DNA of 64,000 nt, taken from the NCBI RefSeq assembly GCF_026914185.1, contig NC_070572.1, forward strand, positions 1,116,001 through 1,180,000, given 5' to 3'. Source of the stretch: Puccinia triticina. Lineage: Eukaryota > Basidiomycota > Pucciniomycetes > Pucciniales > Pucciniaceae. Positions 52,818 through 64,000 of this stretch are shown here, piece by piece. The stretch's first letter is position 1. The number at the start of each line of letters is the position of its first letter. Both the position numbers and the translations under genes were made by a program. The notes under the pieces were generated by a model. That model ran no database searches, was not told where the DNA came from, and worked only from the letters and a program-made list of their open reading frames with translations.

Positions 52818-55470
52818 ATGAACAGTACAGCATACTTCTCGGCTGCAAAGTATAGTTTTGGGTGCATGGATCCGACCCGCAACAGCCGCGGGGTGCACTT
52901 CAAGCCATCCAGCGAGCAGCTCCACCCAAAAACCCACCCCGCCCACGCCCACCCGCAGGCCGAGCACATCCAGCCATGGACCCAGCGCCACGGCCTGCTC
53001 ACCCGGCTGCTCGCCGCCCTCCCGCCCAGCACGCACGCCCTCGCCGCCTACCAGCACCGCAAGCCGCCCGCCATCCACTCCGACGACGCCCTCGCCCTCA
53101 GCCCCCACCTCGGATATCTGCTCGAACGCGCACAGAGAACTCACGCCCCCGCCGCCGCCGAGCAGCGGCTGCTCCAACGCACGCGGCAAGCCCAGATCGA
53201 CCCCGCCAAGGACTTCGTCCTCCTCCGCAAGATCTCCGACGGACAGTCGGGCGCCGTGAGCGACTCGCTGCTGCTCCTGCTGCTGCTCGATCCCCGCTGA
53301 CTACTCCGATCCTTGCTCAGGTCCATCTCGTCAGGACTAGGCTGTCCAGCCTCGAGAGCCTCAACCAGACGAACCTCTACATCCTCAAGACCGTCTCCAA
53401 GCGCGTCTCCCGCAGGATCCAGCAGGTGAGCATCCCGTCCCAACCGTCAGCGGAAGCGCACTGAAGAGCCGGCCGAAGCACAGTACAGCTCGATCGAAAC
53501 CGAGCTCTCGATCCTCCTCCTCTCGCGCGCCTCGGGCGCCGCCGGGGCGATCAAGCGGCTGCCCGAGCTGCAGCTGTCTTTCCAAACAGAGACCGAGCTG
53601 CATCTGGTGCTGGAGTACAGTGCGAGCGGGTCGCTAGCGGACCATGTGGCGCGGCTGGCGGGGCGGCCGATCGGCGAGGGCCAGCTGCAGGCGTGGGCGA
53701 TCGACGTGCTTGCGGCGCTCGACTGGCTCCACACCGCCCACCGCTTCTGCCACCGGGACGTCAAGCCCAGCAACCTGCTCATCAACCACCCCGACGGCCA
53801 CATCCTCCTCTCCGACTTCGCCACCGCCGCGCCCCTCGTCCGCAACCCCCTCTCCGCCCTCCTCCACGTCCCGCCCGCCTACCGCGTCGTCATCGTCGGC
53901 ACCTGCGACTACATCGCCCGTCCGTCTTCACTCCTCCCCCCTACACACAAACACACACTCCGCACTGCTGATCTCTTCTTGCCCACACAGCCGAGGTCCT
54001 CCAGGCCCATCTCTCCCAGACCATCGCCACCCTGTCCCACTCCGCGGCCACCACCGCCCTCGGCCCGGCCCACCCGGACGGCCATCCTGACGCAGACGCC
54101 GGCGCGTCCTACGGCCCCGAAATCGACCTGTGGAGCTTCGGCGTCTCCCTCTTCGAAGTCCGTCCTCCCCCCCCTCTCTCCTCCTTTCCTTTGGCTGACT
54201 CTTTTGGTGTGTGCGTGCGGAGCAGCTAGTGTACAGCCGGCTGCCGTTCTTCTGTTCGTCGATCAACGACACGTACGCCAAGATCGTCGCCCACCAAGTG
54301 TGTCTTTCCCCACTCTCCTCTGCCCTTCGAAGCCTAATCGGCGGCTGTCTTTTAGTCGTATTTGCAGGTCCCGGCGGTCCGGGACGGGTGGAGCCCCGGC
54401 ATGGGGCCGGGGCTGCCGGAGCTGGCCGCGGCCGCCGACGGCCCAACGCCAGTGTCCCCCGGCCTCCAGAGCTTCCTGAAGGCGTATGTCGGCTCCCGCT
54501 CGCGTGTTTCACGGGCGGTGCAGAGGCTGACGGTGTGTGTGGCTTTCAGGCTGCTTTGTCGGCGGGAAGAGCGGCTCGGATGCGGGCCTGATGGCCTGGC
54601 TGCGCTCCAGAGACACGCCTGGTTCGGAGGCGTGGAGTGGGCCGACGTCCAGCGCCGTCAGTCCGTCCCCGCCCCTCTCCCCGCGTCCAGACACTGACCA
54701 AGCGCGTGTGAATAGAACCGGTGCCGGGCCACGTCCGCGCGGCGACCGAGATCCATCGGGTGGGCGACAGCGTGTGTCTCGACGCCGACCCGGGCGCCGC
54801 AGACGAGCCGCAGTTCGACTTCTCGGCCTTCTTCGGCTCCTCGCCCGGCGCCTCCGTCGACCCCTCCGACTCCTCCTCGTCCGACGACGACGCCAGCAGC
54901 GACGAAGAGGCGGAGGAGGTCGCGGGGTTCACGTATCTGCCGCGGGACCCGGACGCGTTCAACCATGCACACGACGCCGGCGGGCCGTCGAGCCGGCAGA
55001 AGCTGAAGTCGAGCATCAAGCGCAGCGCCAGCGGGGCCCGGGACGACCGGTTCTCGACGCCCATCAAGCCGCCCTGGCCGCACAGCTCGACCCCCCTGGA
55101 CCCCCCGCCGCCCGCCACCGCCGCCCGCTCCGTCAGACTGCTCACAAGGCCCGACGGCAGCGCCGTCCCGCTCAGCCACATCGACCAGCTCATCCTGCTC
55201 AACCGGCTCGTCCGCTCCACCGCCAAGAAGGCCGCCCCCATCCCGCCCCTCCGACGCCCCCACTCCCTCGCCCCCTTCCCCCCGTTCGCCCCCCCTCTTC
55301 GCTCATCCGACCCCCCTCCCCCGGCCCCGCTCGACGCCAATCTCCGCGGCCTCCAGACCAGAATCGCCGCGCTCAGGGACTCTATCGACACCCTCGTTCG
55401 CCACGCTGATGCCCTCATCCTCCACGCGCTGCCGCCGCCCGGGGAGGAGGGCCGCCCGTCGTCCCCATAG
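52818..55470 (+). CDS. AGC-family Ser/Thr protein kinase (DMPK/ROCK-like), copy 2
   Basis: Exons 52,818-53,255; 53,321-53,425; 53,484-53,919; 53,991-54,157; 54,226-54,297; 54,368-54,483; 54,550-54,656; 54,716-55,470 join in phase into 731 codons. Kinase landmarks and the DFA variant are as in copy 1. A 9-nt net insertion in the last exon changes FAHPPRSSDA to FPPFAPPLRSSDP without breaking the frame. Several other substitutions are silent or mild, for example PFFCP to PFFCS after DLW. Both copies look functional. Confidence 0.8.
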
Positions 55471-56150
55471 CTCTTTGTCCGGTCTTCTCAATCCACCACA
55501 TGATCTTCTTAACGGTTAATTTATGTACTTGCTTTTTTTTATGGGGGGGGGGGGGTTGTTTGGTTGGACTTGCTCTTCCTCAGTTAGTGGCAGCAGAGAC
55601 GGGGTCGGCGGGAATCACGCGCTCAGGGACCGTTTCCAGATCCATGATGAATGCAGAGAGCCGCTTTCGGAGCACACGGCTGCCCTTTCTGGGCCTGCGT
55701 TGCACACAAACAGCCCCCTGGCCCTGTCCACCTGGGCAGCAGGAACCGCACCCTTACTGCACGGGCCACACGAGCACCGCGTTTGGTGGCCGAACCACGC
55801 CACGGAGAGGCCTGGACAGCGGGGTGTTTCATCTGGCACTTCTCGCGCAGACATCGAGGGCAAACGCCCATAACCAGCCGTCCTCGCTTGTGGTGCGGAA
55901 GTGGGGGGTGGCGAAGCCTGTCACTCGGCACGCTCGAGCCCGGCGGCGAGCCGCAAGTAGACTTCCTTGCCAGCGGATGATCAATTGGGGCTGGTCAAGG
56001 ACCAACAAGGTTTTCGAAACGGTGCGTCTCTTCTGGGCACTAATTACGTAGTGGTCATGGATGTGGGCATACTTGGTAGGCCTTATTTCTCCGGGACATG
56101 CACGTGGGAAGCGGCCTGCGTGGTGGACGGGTTGGCTGGGAGGACGGGGG

Positions 56151-57401
56151 CGAACTTAACTAAGTCCCGCCTGAGGCTTCGCCGGAGGGACTTATGCCCT
56201 ATCAGGAATTCTCGCGTGAGACTTTCGGATATTTGATCCGTGAAAACGTTATATTCCTCGCCACTCCTGCAGATCTCATCCTCCGTTCTTCCAACCCATT
56301 TTTCCTGATGCGCCTCCTCATCCCCTTATTTGTTATATTTTTACCATTCTTTGTATCTTTGTTCAATTTTTTTTATAATTTTTTTTGTAAAATCTTGAAT
56401 AAAAGCAAAATAACTATCATATCCCAGCATACCACCGGGATTTATGAGCACAGACCAACTTTTTACTTAGCGCCGAAAACACAACCGTTTCGAGGATTGA
56501 TCGAGGCTAGCAAGCCTGATCCAGACTAGTCCTTGCACTCCGTGCAAGGTCATTGAAGCATGACAAAAAAAAAGGCCAACTGATCGCCATCGCGAACATC
56601 CGCACAGAATCACAAGTTACAACAAGCAGAGAACAACGGATGTAGGCGCTCCATCGAGCCTTTCCTTCAGTTGTCTTGTGTACAAGCTCCTTGATGGTGT
56701 TGATAAGCAGCATCGTCGACGGCCATCGGGTGCCCCCCAAATTCGACGATTTGATTTGATTTTCGGACATTGGTTTTGGAGGTAGGCCTGGATGAAGTGC
56801 TTTGCGTCTAGATTGTACGCATGTAAGACTTGATCGATGAATAACAACTTTTCGGCCTGGTCCGACAGTGCTGGTAGGTTTTGTAGGCACATCGTCGTCT
56901 TGTCAGCTCTTGCCGGTAGCTGACTCGGTTGAACTTTTTGCGTGGGGTGGTTGGGTTTCAGGAGAATGATTGGTGGCGAGAGCGAATGATCGGATCTAAT
57001 GGTCGAGAGATAAAAGCTAAAATGTCAGTAGGGAGAGAGGAAGTGAAAAAAAAGGATGCACATACGTGATATCACGTTGTATCAGATCTGCCAATCGCGC
57101 ACGGGCTTTGTTGTTTAGTGATCCGCTCCGAACCTGGGGAATCAAGTTTTACATAGTTTTCAAAAAATGAAAACAGCACAAAGATGAAGAGGAGATGGTC
57201 CCAAATTGTATTAGAAGAAAGGCACGATGTAGGCCTATCATGCATTAAGTTTTTGAATTGCTAGCTAATCATCTAGGTTGAGTTCTGGGCACTCAAAGTT
57301 GAGTACCACCAAAACTCAGAATAGTCTCACGCGAGAATTCCTGATAGGGCGTAAGTCCCTCCGGCAAAGCCTCAGGCGGGGGAGGGACTTAGTTAAGTTC
57401 G
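56151..57401. mobile_element. MULE-type element with captured fragment, copy 2
   Basis: Same element as 30,098-31,348, 1,251 bp in both copies. Here the flanking 9-bp duplication GGACGGGGG is perfect (56,142-56,150 and 57,402-57,410), so insertion came before the segmental duplication and copy 1 mutated later. The captured fragment lies at about 56,573-56,893 on the minus strand with the same frame break. Confidence 0.85.
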
Positions 57402-58105
57402 GGACGGGGGCCGTTGGGTTCTGAATCGCGCGCTTTTGGGGCGGGGCGGGGCCTCAAATGCGCCGGATCGGCCCGTTCTTGGAGACATGGAACTTGTTGC
57501 AAGAAACAGTCTCACAAATGCGCAAGCCTTTCATGCTGTATTTAGGTGTCCTAATTGTAAATTCATAAACCCTTTTTTGCAGGGCATGAGTGTGATAATG
57601 TAATCCCACTGGAAAAGTGTTACAAATTTATGAGTTTATGCATGCATAAATCAACTTTGAACACTGTAATTCAAGTCAAAAAGGGATCAAGAAACTGCTA
57701 TGGGATAGCCGCCTTACACACTGCTGCAAGCCCTATGGAAAGACATTATTTTTGTAGTGACTTTTTGTAATTTAAGATAAACAGATAAATGGGATTTCAA
57801 TTTCATGGATATACATCGAGGTCATTTCTGTTGAAGGTGTGGAACGGGAGGATACAATTGTTGTACCAATGTTTTTACCCTTTGACACATGGATAAGTCA
57901 AACATTGGACACTAGCTGTATGATGGCTGTATAAAGGGGGAAGCTGTTGGTTTGGGTACTGGTTAAGATGGTGAGAAGGAAGTTTAATCTTAAAAATCAG
58001 GAGTATGTAGGAGGCTTGATTGTTGGGGATAGATCAGAAGCAGTTTATGTTAGTATAAGATGAAGCATTAAGCCAAAATTTTGTGAGGAAATTCAACTAG
58101 AAAAC

Positions 58106-58958
58106 CTACCCCTTGCCATTCAGCACCATTATCGTGATGCAAAGTGCAAGCACTGCCCATAAACTCCCAAAGAGACACCAAGCTTTTCTTTTACTCATTT
58201 GGTTTTCCTGTGTGGAGGGGGTAGTCCTGTTTTGCCGCTGGGTAGTTACAGAGTTTATGTTGTGTTGACGCTGTCCATGGACATCCTGTGAGATTGCGTT
58301 GCGGTTTGGTGCTGAGGGAGTAAAGGGCTGTCGACAAAGGGGACAGGTATGGGTCCCTATGTTTTCCCATCCTTGAATACAGTTATCACAAAATATGTGG
58401 TGGCATTTATCAAGTTCTCTTTTTGTAGATGAGGGCTTCTCCAAGCAAACCGCGCAAACGTCTATATCTTGACTGCTTTTCTTCAGAGATCCTCCTTCAT
58501 TCTTCAAATCAATGGTGATTACAGTGTCAGAGGAGACGCCATGGGAGCTCTCAACAGTGGTTGGTTTGCAACTGGACATTCCTGGGGCTTTCTCACAAGA
58601 ACAGCTTTCATCTTGAAAAATTGGGATGGTTGCATCAAACTGCTCAAACCATTGGAGATTTCAGCCTCAAAATCATTGGCATGAGCTAAATATTATATCT
58701 CAAAAAATTCTTACAGTGGGAGGTGGTCTGTTTTCCAGATTTGATTGGGGTTGAAGTACATTGGATACACCAATGGGATCTGCACCTTGCGCTGCACCAT
58801 GGAGCTGCGCAGTGTCAACTATGTGGTCATGTTGCAAGGTATTTCCAATGAGCTAGAGATAAAACCATTAGGTGTGAGCTTTTGAAGTTGTGTCATTTTC
58901 TACTATCATCAGGAGTTGAAGAATGCTTAACTATGAGGAATAGTACCCAGACAGCCAT
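58106..58958 (-). CDS. Signal-peptide/RING/TM family member 3, copy 2
   Basis: Exons 58,932-58,958, 58,715-58,852 and 58,106-58,639 join in phase to 232 residues. All eight RING ligands are kept. Changes from copy 1 lie at non-ligand positions around the RING (KPSSKKRELDT to KPSSTKRELDK). Confidence 0.65.
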
Positions 58959-60002
58959 TATGAAAGAGGTACAAATATTCACTTGAAAAATATGAAGGTT
59001 GGGGTAAGGGGTGGAAGCAGCACCTGTATACTTTGTCTTGCGTCTTGGAGCTAGCTTATTTCTATGAAGTTCTGCTTGGCAGGTTATGTTTGATGAGTTG
59101 GAAATTATTTTGTAAGATATACGCTTTGGAAATTGTATGAAAATTTGATCAAATTTTTTCAAAAATTAGTTAATTGAAGAGTGTATAAATGAGGGTCATG
59201 GTGGGATGGCAGCAGCATCAATTTTAAGAAACAATTGATTCCTATTAAGACGTACTTGGCCCAGGTAATTAGATATCTTGCTTATGTTGTCAATGAGATG
59301 TTTTGTCAGACTGAGCCTTTGAATACAGAACATCCAATTTAAAACCTCCCTGCAGATTAATATTGATGCACTCAAAGTTTGAACAAAGCCAAGTGTATGG
59401 TGATCACTCCTGGTGCCACTTCAGCTGAAACCCCAAGACTGCAGCTCAATGAACTCAGTAAAACAGCAGAGAGCATTGTCTTACCCACAGCCTTATTGCA
59501 TCCTGCAACAGCTGGGGGATAAACTCTGAAACCTTTCCTACCCTTGCAGTTCACAAACGTTATTGATCACACACTCAAAGATGGCATTCATCAAGATTTC
59601 AAAGAGGGTATTAATCACAATGTCAAAGATGGTATTTATCACAATGCAGGTTATGATTTTACATAAAAAAATCTCATGCAATTTTGAATACCATAACTTA
59701 TGTAGTGGTGGATGTGGGCATACTTGGTACGCCTTATTTCTCCGGGACATGCACTTGGTAAGTTGCTTGGTGGACTGTTTGGCTGGGAGGAAGGGCGCTG
59801 TTGGGTTCCACATGGTGGGATTTTGGGGCGGGGCGGGGCCTGGAATGAGGCGGATTGGCCCGTTCTTGGCACCGTTCTTGGAGACAAAGAACTTGTTGCA
59901 AGAAACAGTCTCATGAATGCGCAAGCCTTTTATGCTTTGTGTTCTAATTGATTTGTGCATGCATAAATTCATAAACCCTTTTCTGCAGGACACACCAGGA
60001 AA

Positions 60003-60480
60003 ATAAAATAGGGGGATATTGAATTTTACAAAGTGTTTTTTACAAGTTACAAGGCCCTGTAAAAAATACCTTTGTAAAAGTACACATTAAGGGGGGTCAT
60101 GTGTAATTTTACAATGTGTTGGCTAGGTTCCCACCTTGTAATGTAAAAGCAACCTTGTAAAATTATACCTGACGTCTTCCATGTGGAATTTTACTTGGTA
60201 TTTTTTTACAAAGTGCCACCTTGTGAAAAAAGTACCTTGCAAAATTGCATATTTGCAGCAAAAACATGAATTTTACAAGGGAAATTTTGGGGAAGCAGTA
60301 CACCATGCAAAACATACCTTGTGAAAATCAATAATAATGGCAAGCAGGTTTGAAATTACAATGTGTTGTGTAAATTTTACAAGGTGGTTTTGGTATACTG
60401 CACAAAATCTACCTTGTAAAAATCAATAAAAGTGGTTACAAAGCTCAAATTTACAAGTTGCTGTGAGAAATTTACAAGGC

Positions 60481-60516
<36 letters not shown>

Positions 60517-61978
60517 AGCCCACTACTACCAACTGCACTTGGAAAATATGAACTTCTGCTGGAATTATGAAGTTTCTGGGAGTCATGAATCACCATATAA
60601 CCCTTGGTCAAGGTTTAATTCAGTGGAGGGAATTTTCTTATTGCTCCTGGAGTCCTGCACCTTCAATAATTTTGTTGAAACTGCAACAGCTCAGGGTCCA
60701 TTTCTCTCCCTGTCACACATCTGTCACTCCTTTTTCCTCCCTCCAGATGAATATGCTTGTTCACCTTCTGCCCACAACTTGTCCCTCAGTTGTAATAGCT
60801 ACAAAGTCTGCTCATCTGGATAATCAAAACATCATCAGCTTCAACAGTGGGCCGCTACGCTAAACTACGCTATTTTAGCCCTAAAGTTTAGCGTAGCGGC
60901 AAAAAGCGCCAACCTTTTTTGAATAGCGTTAGCGCGCTGTTAGCGCCGCTATGCTTCGCTAATTTTCAGCGGCGCTAACAGCATACCAATTTTTGTTTAG
61001 CGTTAGCCCTGCGCTACAGCCGCTACGCTACGCTACGTTTCCCTAAGGCGCTTTTAGCGGAAAAAAGGCACTTTTTTGCCGCGAAAAACGCTGTAGCGCA
61101 GCATAGCGCGCGCTCTTTTGCGCCTTGCGTGCTTAACGTTAGCGCAATTGCGCGCATCTGCGCTAACGCTACGCTAAAAGCTAAAATAGCTTTGCATCCT
61201 TTGTGCGTAGCATTAGCGCAGATGCGCCCAATTGCACTAACGCTACGCTAAAAAATAGTGCATTTGCGCTGTGCTACGCTACGCTAACAGCTATGTTAGC
61301 GTAGCTGACCCACTGTTGTCATCTTTCTGTGCGCTTCTCCCTGAGACCAGTGAGTCTCTTGTAGTGAGGAGCCTTTTTTCCTCCTCACAGCTAGTAGCTT
61401 GACCCCTTTCTGGGGTTTCTTCTCCTTTTCTGGGTGCCTCTGAGCTTTTCTCCTTGAGGCCTCAAACCTTCACAATCTCACTGGAGCTATCTTCCTTGAG
61501 TCCTCAACTTTTCTTTGGTTGTCATTTCAAAAACATTCAGCAGGAGTGCATACTGGACAATGTGCAGTTTGGGGAAGTCAATTTTCCAGAGGAAAAACAC
61601 CCTGTCAAATCTCCACAAAACCTTGTAAATTTCAACCTGGTAGTCATTGCTATTGATTTTTGCAACACAAATTTTGCTTGGTGTACTGCTTCCTCAAAAT
61701 TTGTCTTGTAAAATTCAGGATTTTGCTGCAAATATGCAATTTTGCAAGGTACTTTTTTGACAAGGTGGCACTTTGTAAAAAAACACCAAGTAAAATTCCA
61801 CATGGAAGAATTCAGGTATAATTTTACATGGTTGCTTTTACATTACAAGGTGGGAATCTAGCCAACACTTTGTAAAATTACACATACCCCCCCTTAATTT
61901 GTACTTTTACAAATAAATATTTTACAGGGCCTTGTACCTTGTAAAAAACACTTTGTAAAATTCACCCACCCCATAAAA
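60003..61978. mobile_element. TTACAAGG foldback with nested TAGCG element, copy 2
   Basis: Counterpart of 33,955-35,930. The nested TAGCG element is at 60,842-61,318; its right target duplication reads TCATCTT here, one change from the TCAGCTT of the left side. Confidence 0.75.
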
Positions 61979-62106
61979 TAGTCAGTTGATGACAAGTGAC
62001 ATCACACCAGCTCCAGCCAGCTACCCACCATCTATCCAATATCCCTTAAGGGAGTGCTGCCAAGCTGTGCTAGAGAGTGCAACAGCCTCCTCTCACCAAA
62101 GACATG

Positions 62107-63204
62107 CACCAGGGGAGATATGTTCCCACTCCCCAGGGAGTGCCAGAGCTGAATTTTATGTGAGTTTTGGTAGGATGTGAGCCTGATGTAGATTAGTAAC
62201 TCATCCCCAAAATAGTAAATTGGATGGAGAAGTTAGTGAAAAGTCAGTCACAATTGATTTGGAAGTCAACACAATGTTGTGTAGAATTCTTTTGTTTTCT
62301 ATGTACAACTGTAGGAAGAAATATGATGAAATGATATTTCACCAAAGTCCAACTCATCAATTGCTCCTGTTTACTGATTTTTAAGGATAGCAAAGCAAAA
62401 TTCCCATTCTCAAAAGTAATTCCTCCAAAAAAATGGGTTTCTTGTAATTCACATTATATGCCCTGATGTACAAAATTAAACTAAAAGTCGACTTGGTATT
62501 ATTGGGTTTAGATTTTTGGAATGTGGTAATGTTGCAGTCATTGAAATTGAAACCCATTTTCTTGGAAATGCGGGAATTAATTTGAATTTGGCTGATAAAA
62601 ATGACAAAAAACTGTTTTAATAGGGTGAAAGTCTGAGTTAAGTCAAGGTTGGATTGCGGTGCCAATTCACTTTGGCCATATATCCTGTCCTCCTCACAAA
62701 AATGATCTAGTGAATTTTGTATTTTTTTGCTTTTCAAAATTCACATGTGCACATGCAAGTTAACCTTTTTGCACTTTGCTAATAGTCACCCTGATGTGCG
62801 CGCGTACATTGAGGTGGAAATATCACAGGATGGGCCTTTCACAGCCACATGAAAAGTAAAAAATTTGTTTTGAGACACCAATTGTCCCCCTGATGTACGC
62901 GAGTACATGAGGGGGAAAAAATCACAGGCTGGGCCTTTCACATCTCCATGGAAAGGACACACTGGTCATGGAGCCAAGAAAGGACTATATTCTGTATGAG
63001 TTCTGGATGAATTATAGATGAGTTCTGGATGATTTTTTGGCAATTTATGGTTTATTTCAGGATGATTTCCAACTGATTTCCACGCTGACTTCCAGTCTTT
63101 TTCATACCTATTCAATATTGCTTTACCAAAGGCCTCCAGCACAGTTATGGAAAAAAGTTACGGTAAGGCACTCCCTGGGGAGTGGGAACATATCTCCCCT
63201 GGTG
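62107..63204. mobile_element. CACTA-like element, copy 2
   Basis: Counterpart of 36,059-37,156 with the same inverted ends and ATG duplication. It is followed by the long-terminal-type repeat (63,205-63,924) up to near the window end. Confidence 0.8.
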
Positions 63205-64000
63205 ATGTGGAGGGCTCCTGGATTAGACAAGTTTAATAAAGCCACAATTTTTTAGACTTCCCTCTGGAAAGTCAAGTTTCTTTAAAGGGAAACCTATGTG
63301 GTTTGTTTCTTACAAAAACCACAGAAAAAGAAGGATATGATGCAGCAGAATCCTTTGGTTGATGATGTCAAGATATGTGCAGACCTGTGAACAAAGATTG
63401 GGCAAAAGCAAGCAAAAAGAGAGAGTAATAAAGAGACACAGAGTTTTACCTCTGAGATAGTCAAGGTTCAGTGAAAGAGTGATACTAATTACAGTCAATA
63501 TCCTAGGCACCTGTGACGGTAGGTATACTGGGAGCGTGGTATCCTCTTTGATGGTGATCCTGGGCTATCTGGGGGTGTGATTCTGGGTGTGTGAAGTCTG
63601 TAGATCCTCCTCAGGCAAGGGAGAACCTGGCTTCAAAATTTTTCACAGTTTGCTTATGTAATTACATATGTATATGTGGTTTGGCGCGCCTGGTTGCGCT
63701 TACACGTCACAACTGCGCATGCGCGCTGCAACTCAAGAACTCAGGGAAGGAGTGAAGTTACAAAGAAATGGTAAGTTGTAACTAGGGTTAAAATTGCATC
63801 AGAAAACAGAATATGAAGTCAAAATAAGTGTAACTCTTAAGATTAAAAGGATAAGAAGTAATTCATATGTAAAATGGTAGAAAAGGCAGACTTTAGGTCA
63901 GCTGCGCTGACTCTAAGGCTGACAGAGAATTTTGAAATGGACCCGGGTACTGATTGCACTGCTGGTACCTACCCGCGTTTTTTTTCCAAAAAGCCAGAAC

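Larger units (their letters stand above)
45660..64000. repeat. Segmental duplication, copy 2 (incomplete at window end)
   Basis: Repeats 21,185-37,952 in direct orientation. Differences seen by eye include single-base changes, a 10-nt deletion in intron 1 of the RING-less gene, a 9-nt in-frame insertion in the last kinase exon, an extra 40-bp minisatellite unit and a solo LTR. The GCCCAGG at the junction is shared by both sides. Confidence 0.95.

Overview
The window looks like nuclear DNA of a filamentous basidiomycete, most probably a rust fungus (Pucciniales), although nothing in it fixes the species. The reasons are short spliceosomal introns (about 58-110 nt, GT..AG with fungal-type branch points), a very high load of decayed transposons of types common in rusts (hAT, MULE, CACTA, Helitron, DIRS-like), AT-rich intergenic DNA, and only a handful of host genes. 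There is no operon structure, no rRNA and no CRISPR array.

Layout. 1-14.5 kb is mostly transposon debris: a Helitron helicase tail, several foldback or MITE-like elements, a long island made of degenerate copies of one palindromic word (2.77-3.97 kb), a TIR element carrying a 20-bp minisatellite (4.71-6.20 kb), a MULE-type MITE with a 9-bp target duplication (6.81-7.33 kb), a broken PD-(D/E)XK nuclease/transposase-like gene (7.63-8.67 kb), and a hAT transposase split by a 1.9-kb foldback element. 14.57-20.41 kb is a DIRS-like retroelement (minus strand) with an intact 587-codon RT-RNase H frame, inverted terminal blocks and no visible tyrosine recombinase. 38-45 kb holds two divergently oriented candidate host genes (39.66-39.99 and 40.17-40.99 kb, the latter a clean three-exon tail-anchored protein gene), two composite GGTACC/46-bp-array elements, a 2.5-kb CACTA-like element, and the first 85 codons of a DNAJC3/Dnj1-like co-chaperone cut off at position 45,659.

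The dominant feature is a large direct segmental duplication. 21,185-37,952 reappears at 45,660-64,000 (offset 24,475, then 26,047-26,048) and runs off the right edge. Each copy holds three minus-strand paralogues of a small signal-peptide/RING/transmembrane family (one pseudogene, one that lost the RING, one with an intact RING) and one plus-strand, very GC-rich, eight-exon AGC-family protein kinase gene that can be spliced in silico to 728 codons (copy 1) and 731 codons (copy 2). Copy 2 alone carries a 1,528-bp solo LTR flanked by CAAAC; that LTR, its 5-bp target duplication and one extra 40-bp minisatellite unit exactly explain the main offset change (1,573 bp). The left breakpoint of copy 2 lies inside the Dnj1-like gene, which predicts a tandem unit of 24,475 bp whose second end, with the rest of the Dnj1-like gene, should lie about 7.7 kb beyond the window.

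How the parts fit together: the host genes (kinase, RING/TM family, tail-anchored protein, Dnj1-like chaperone) do not form an obvious pathway. The recurrent theme is mobile DNA whose bodies consist of many degenerate copies of a short self-complementary word. At least one such island (34,794-35,270) has terminal inverted repeats and a 7-bp target duplication, so it is a genuine mobile element.
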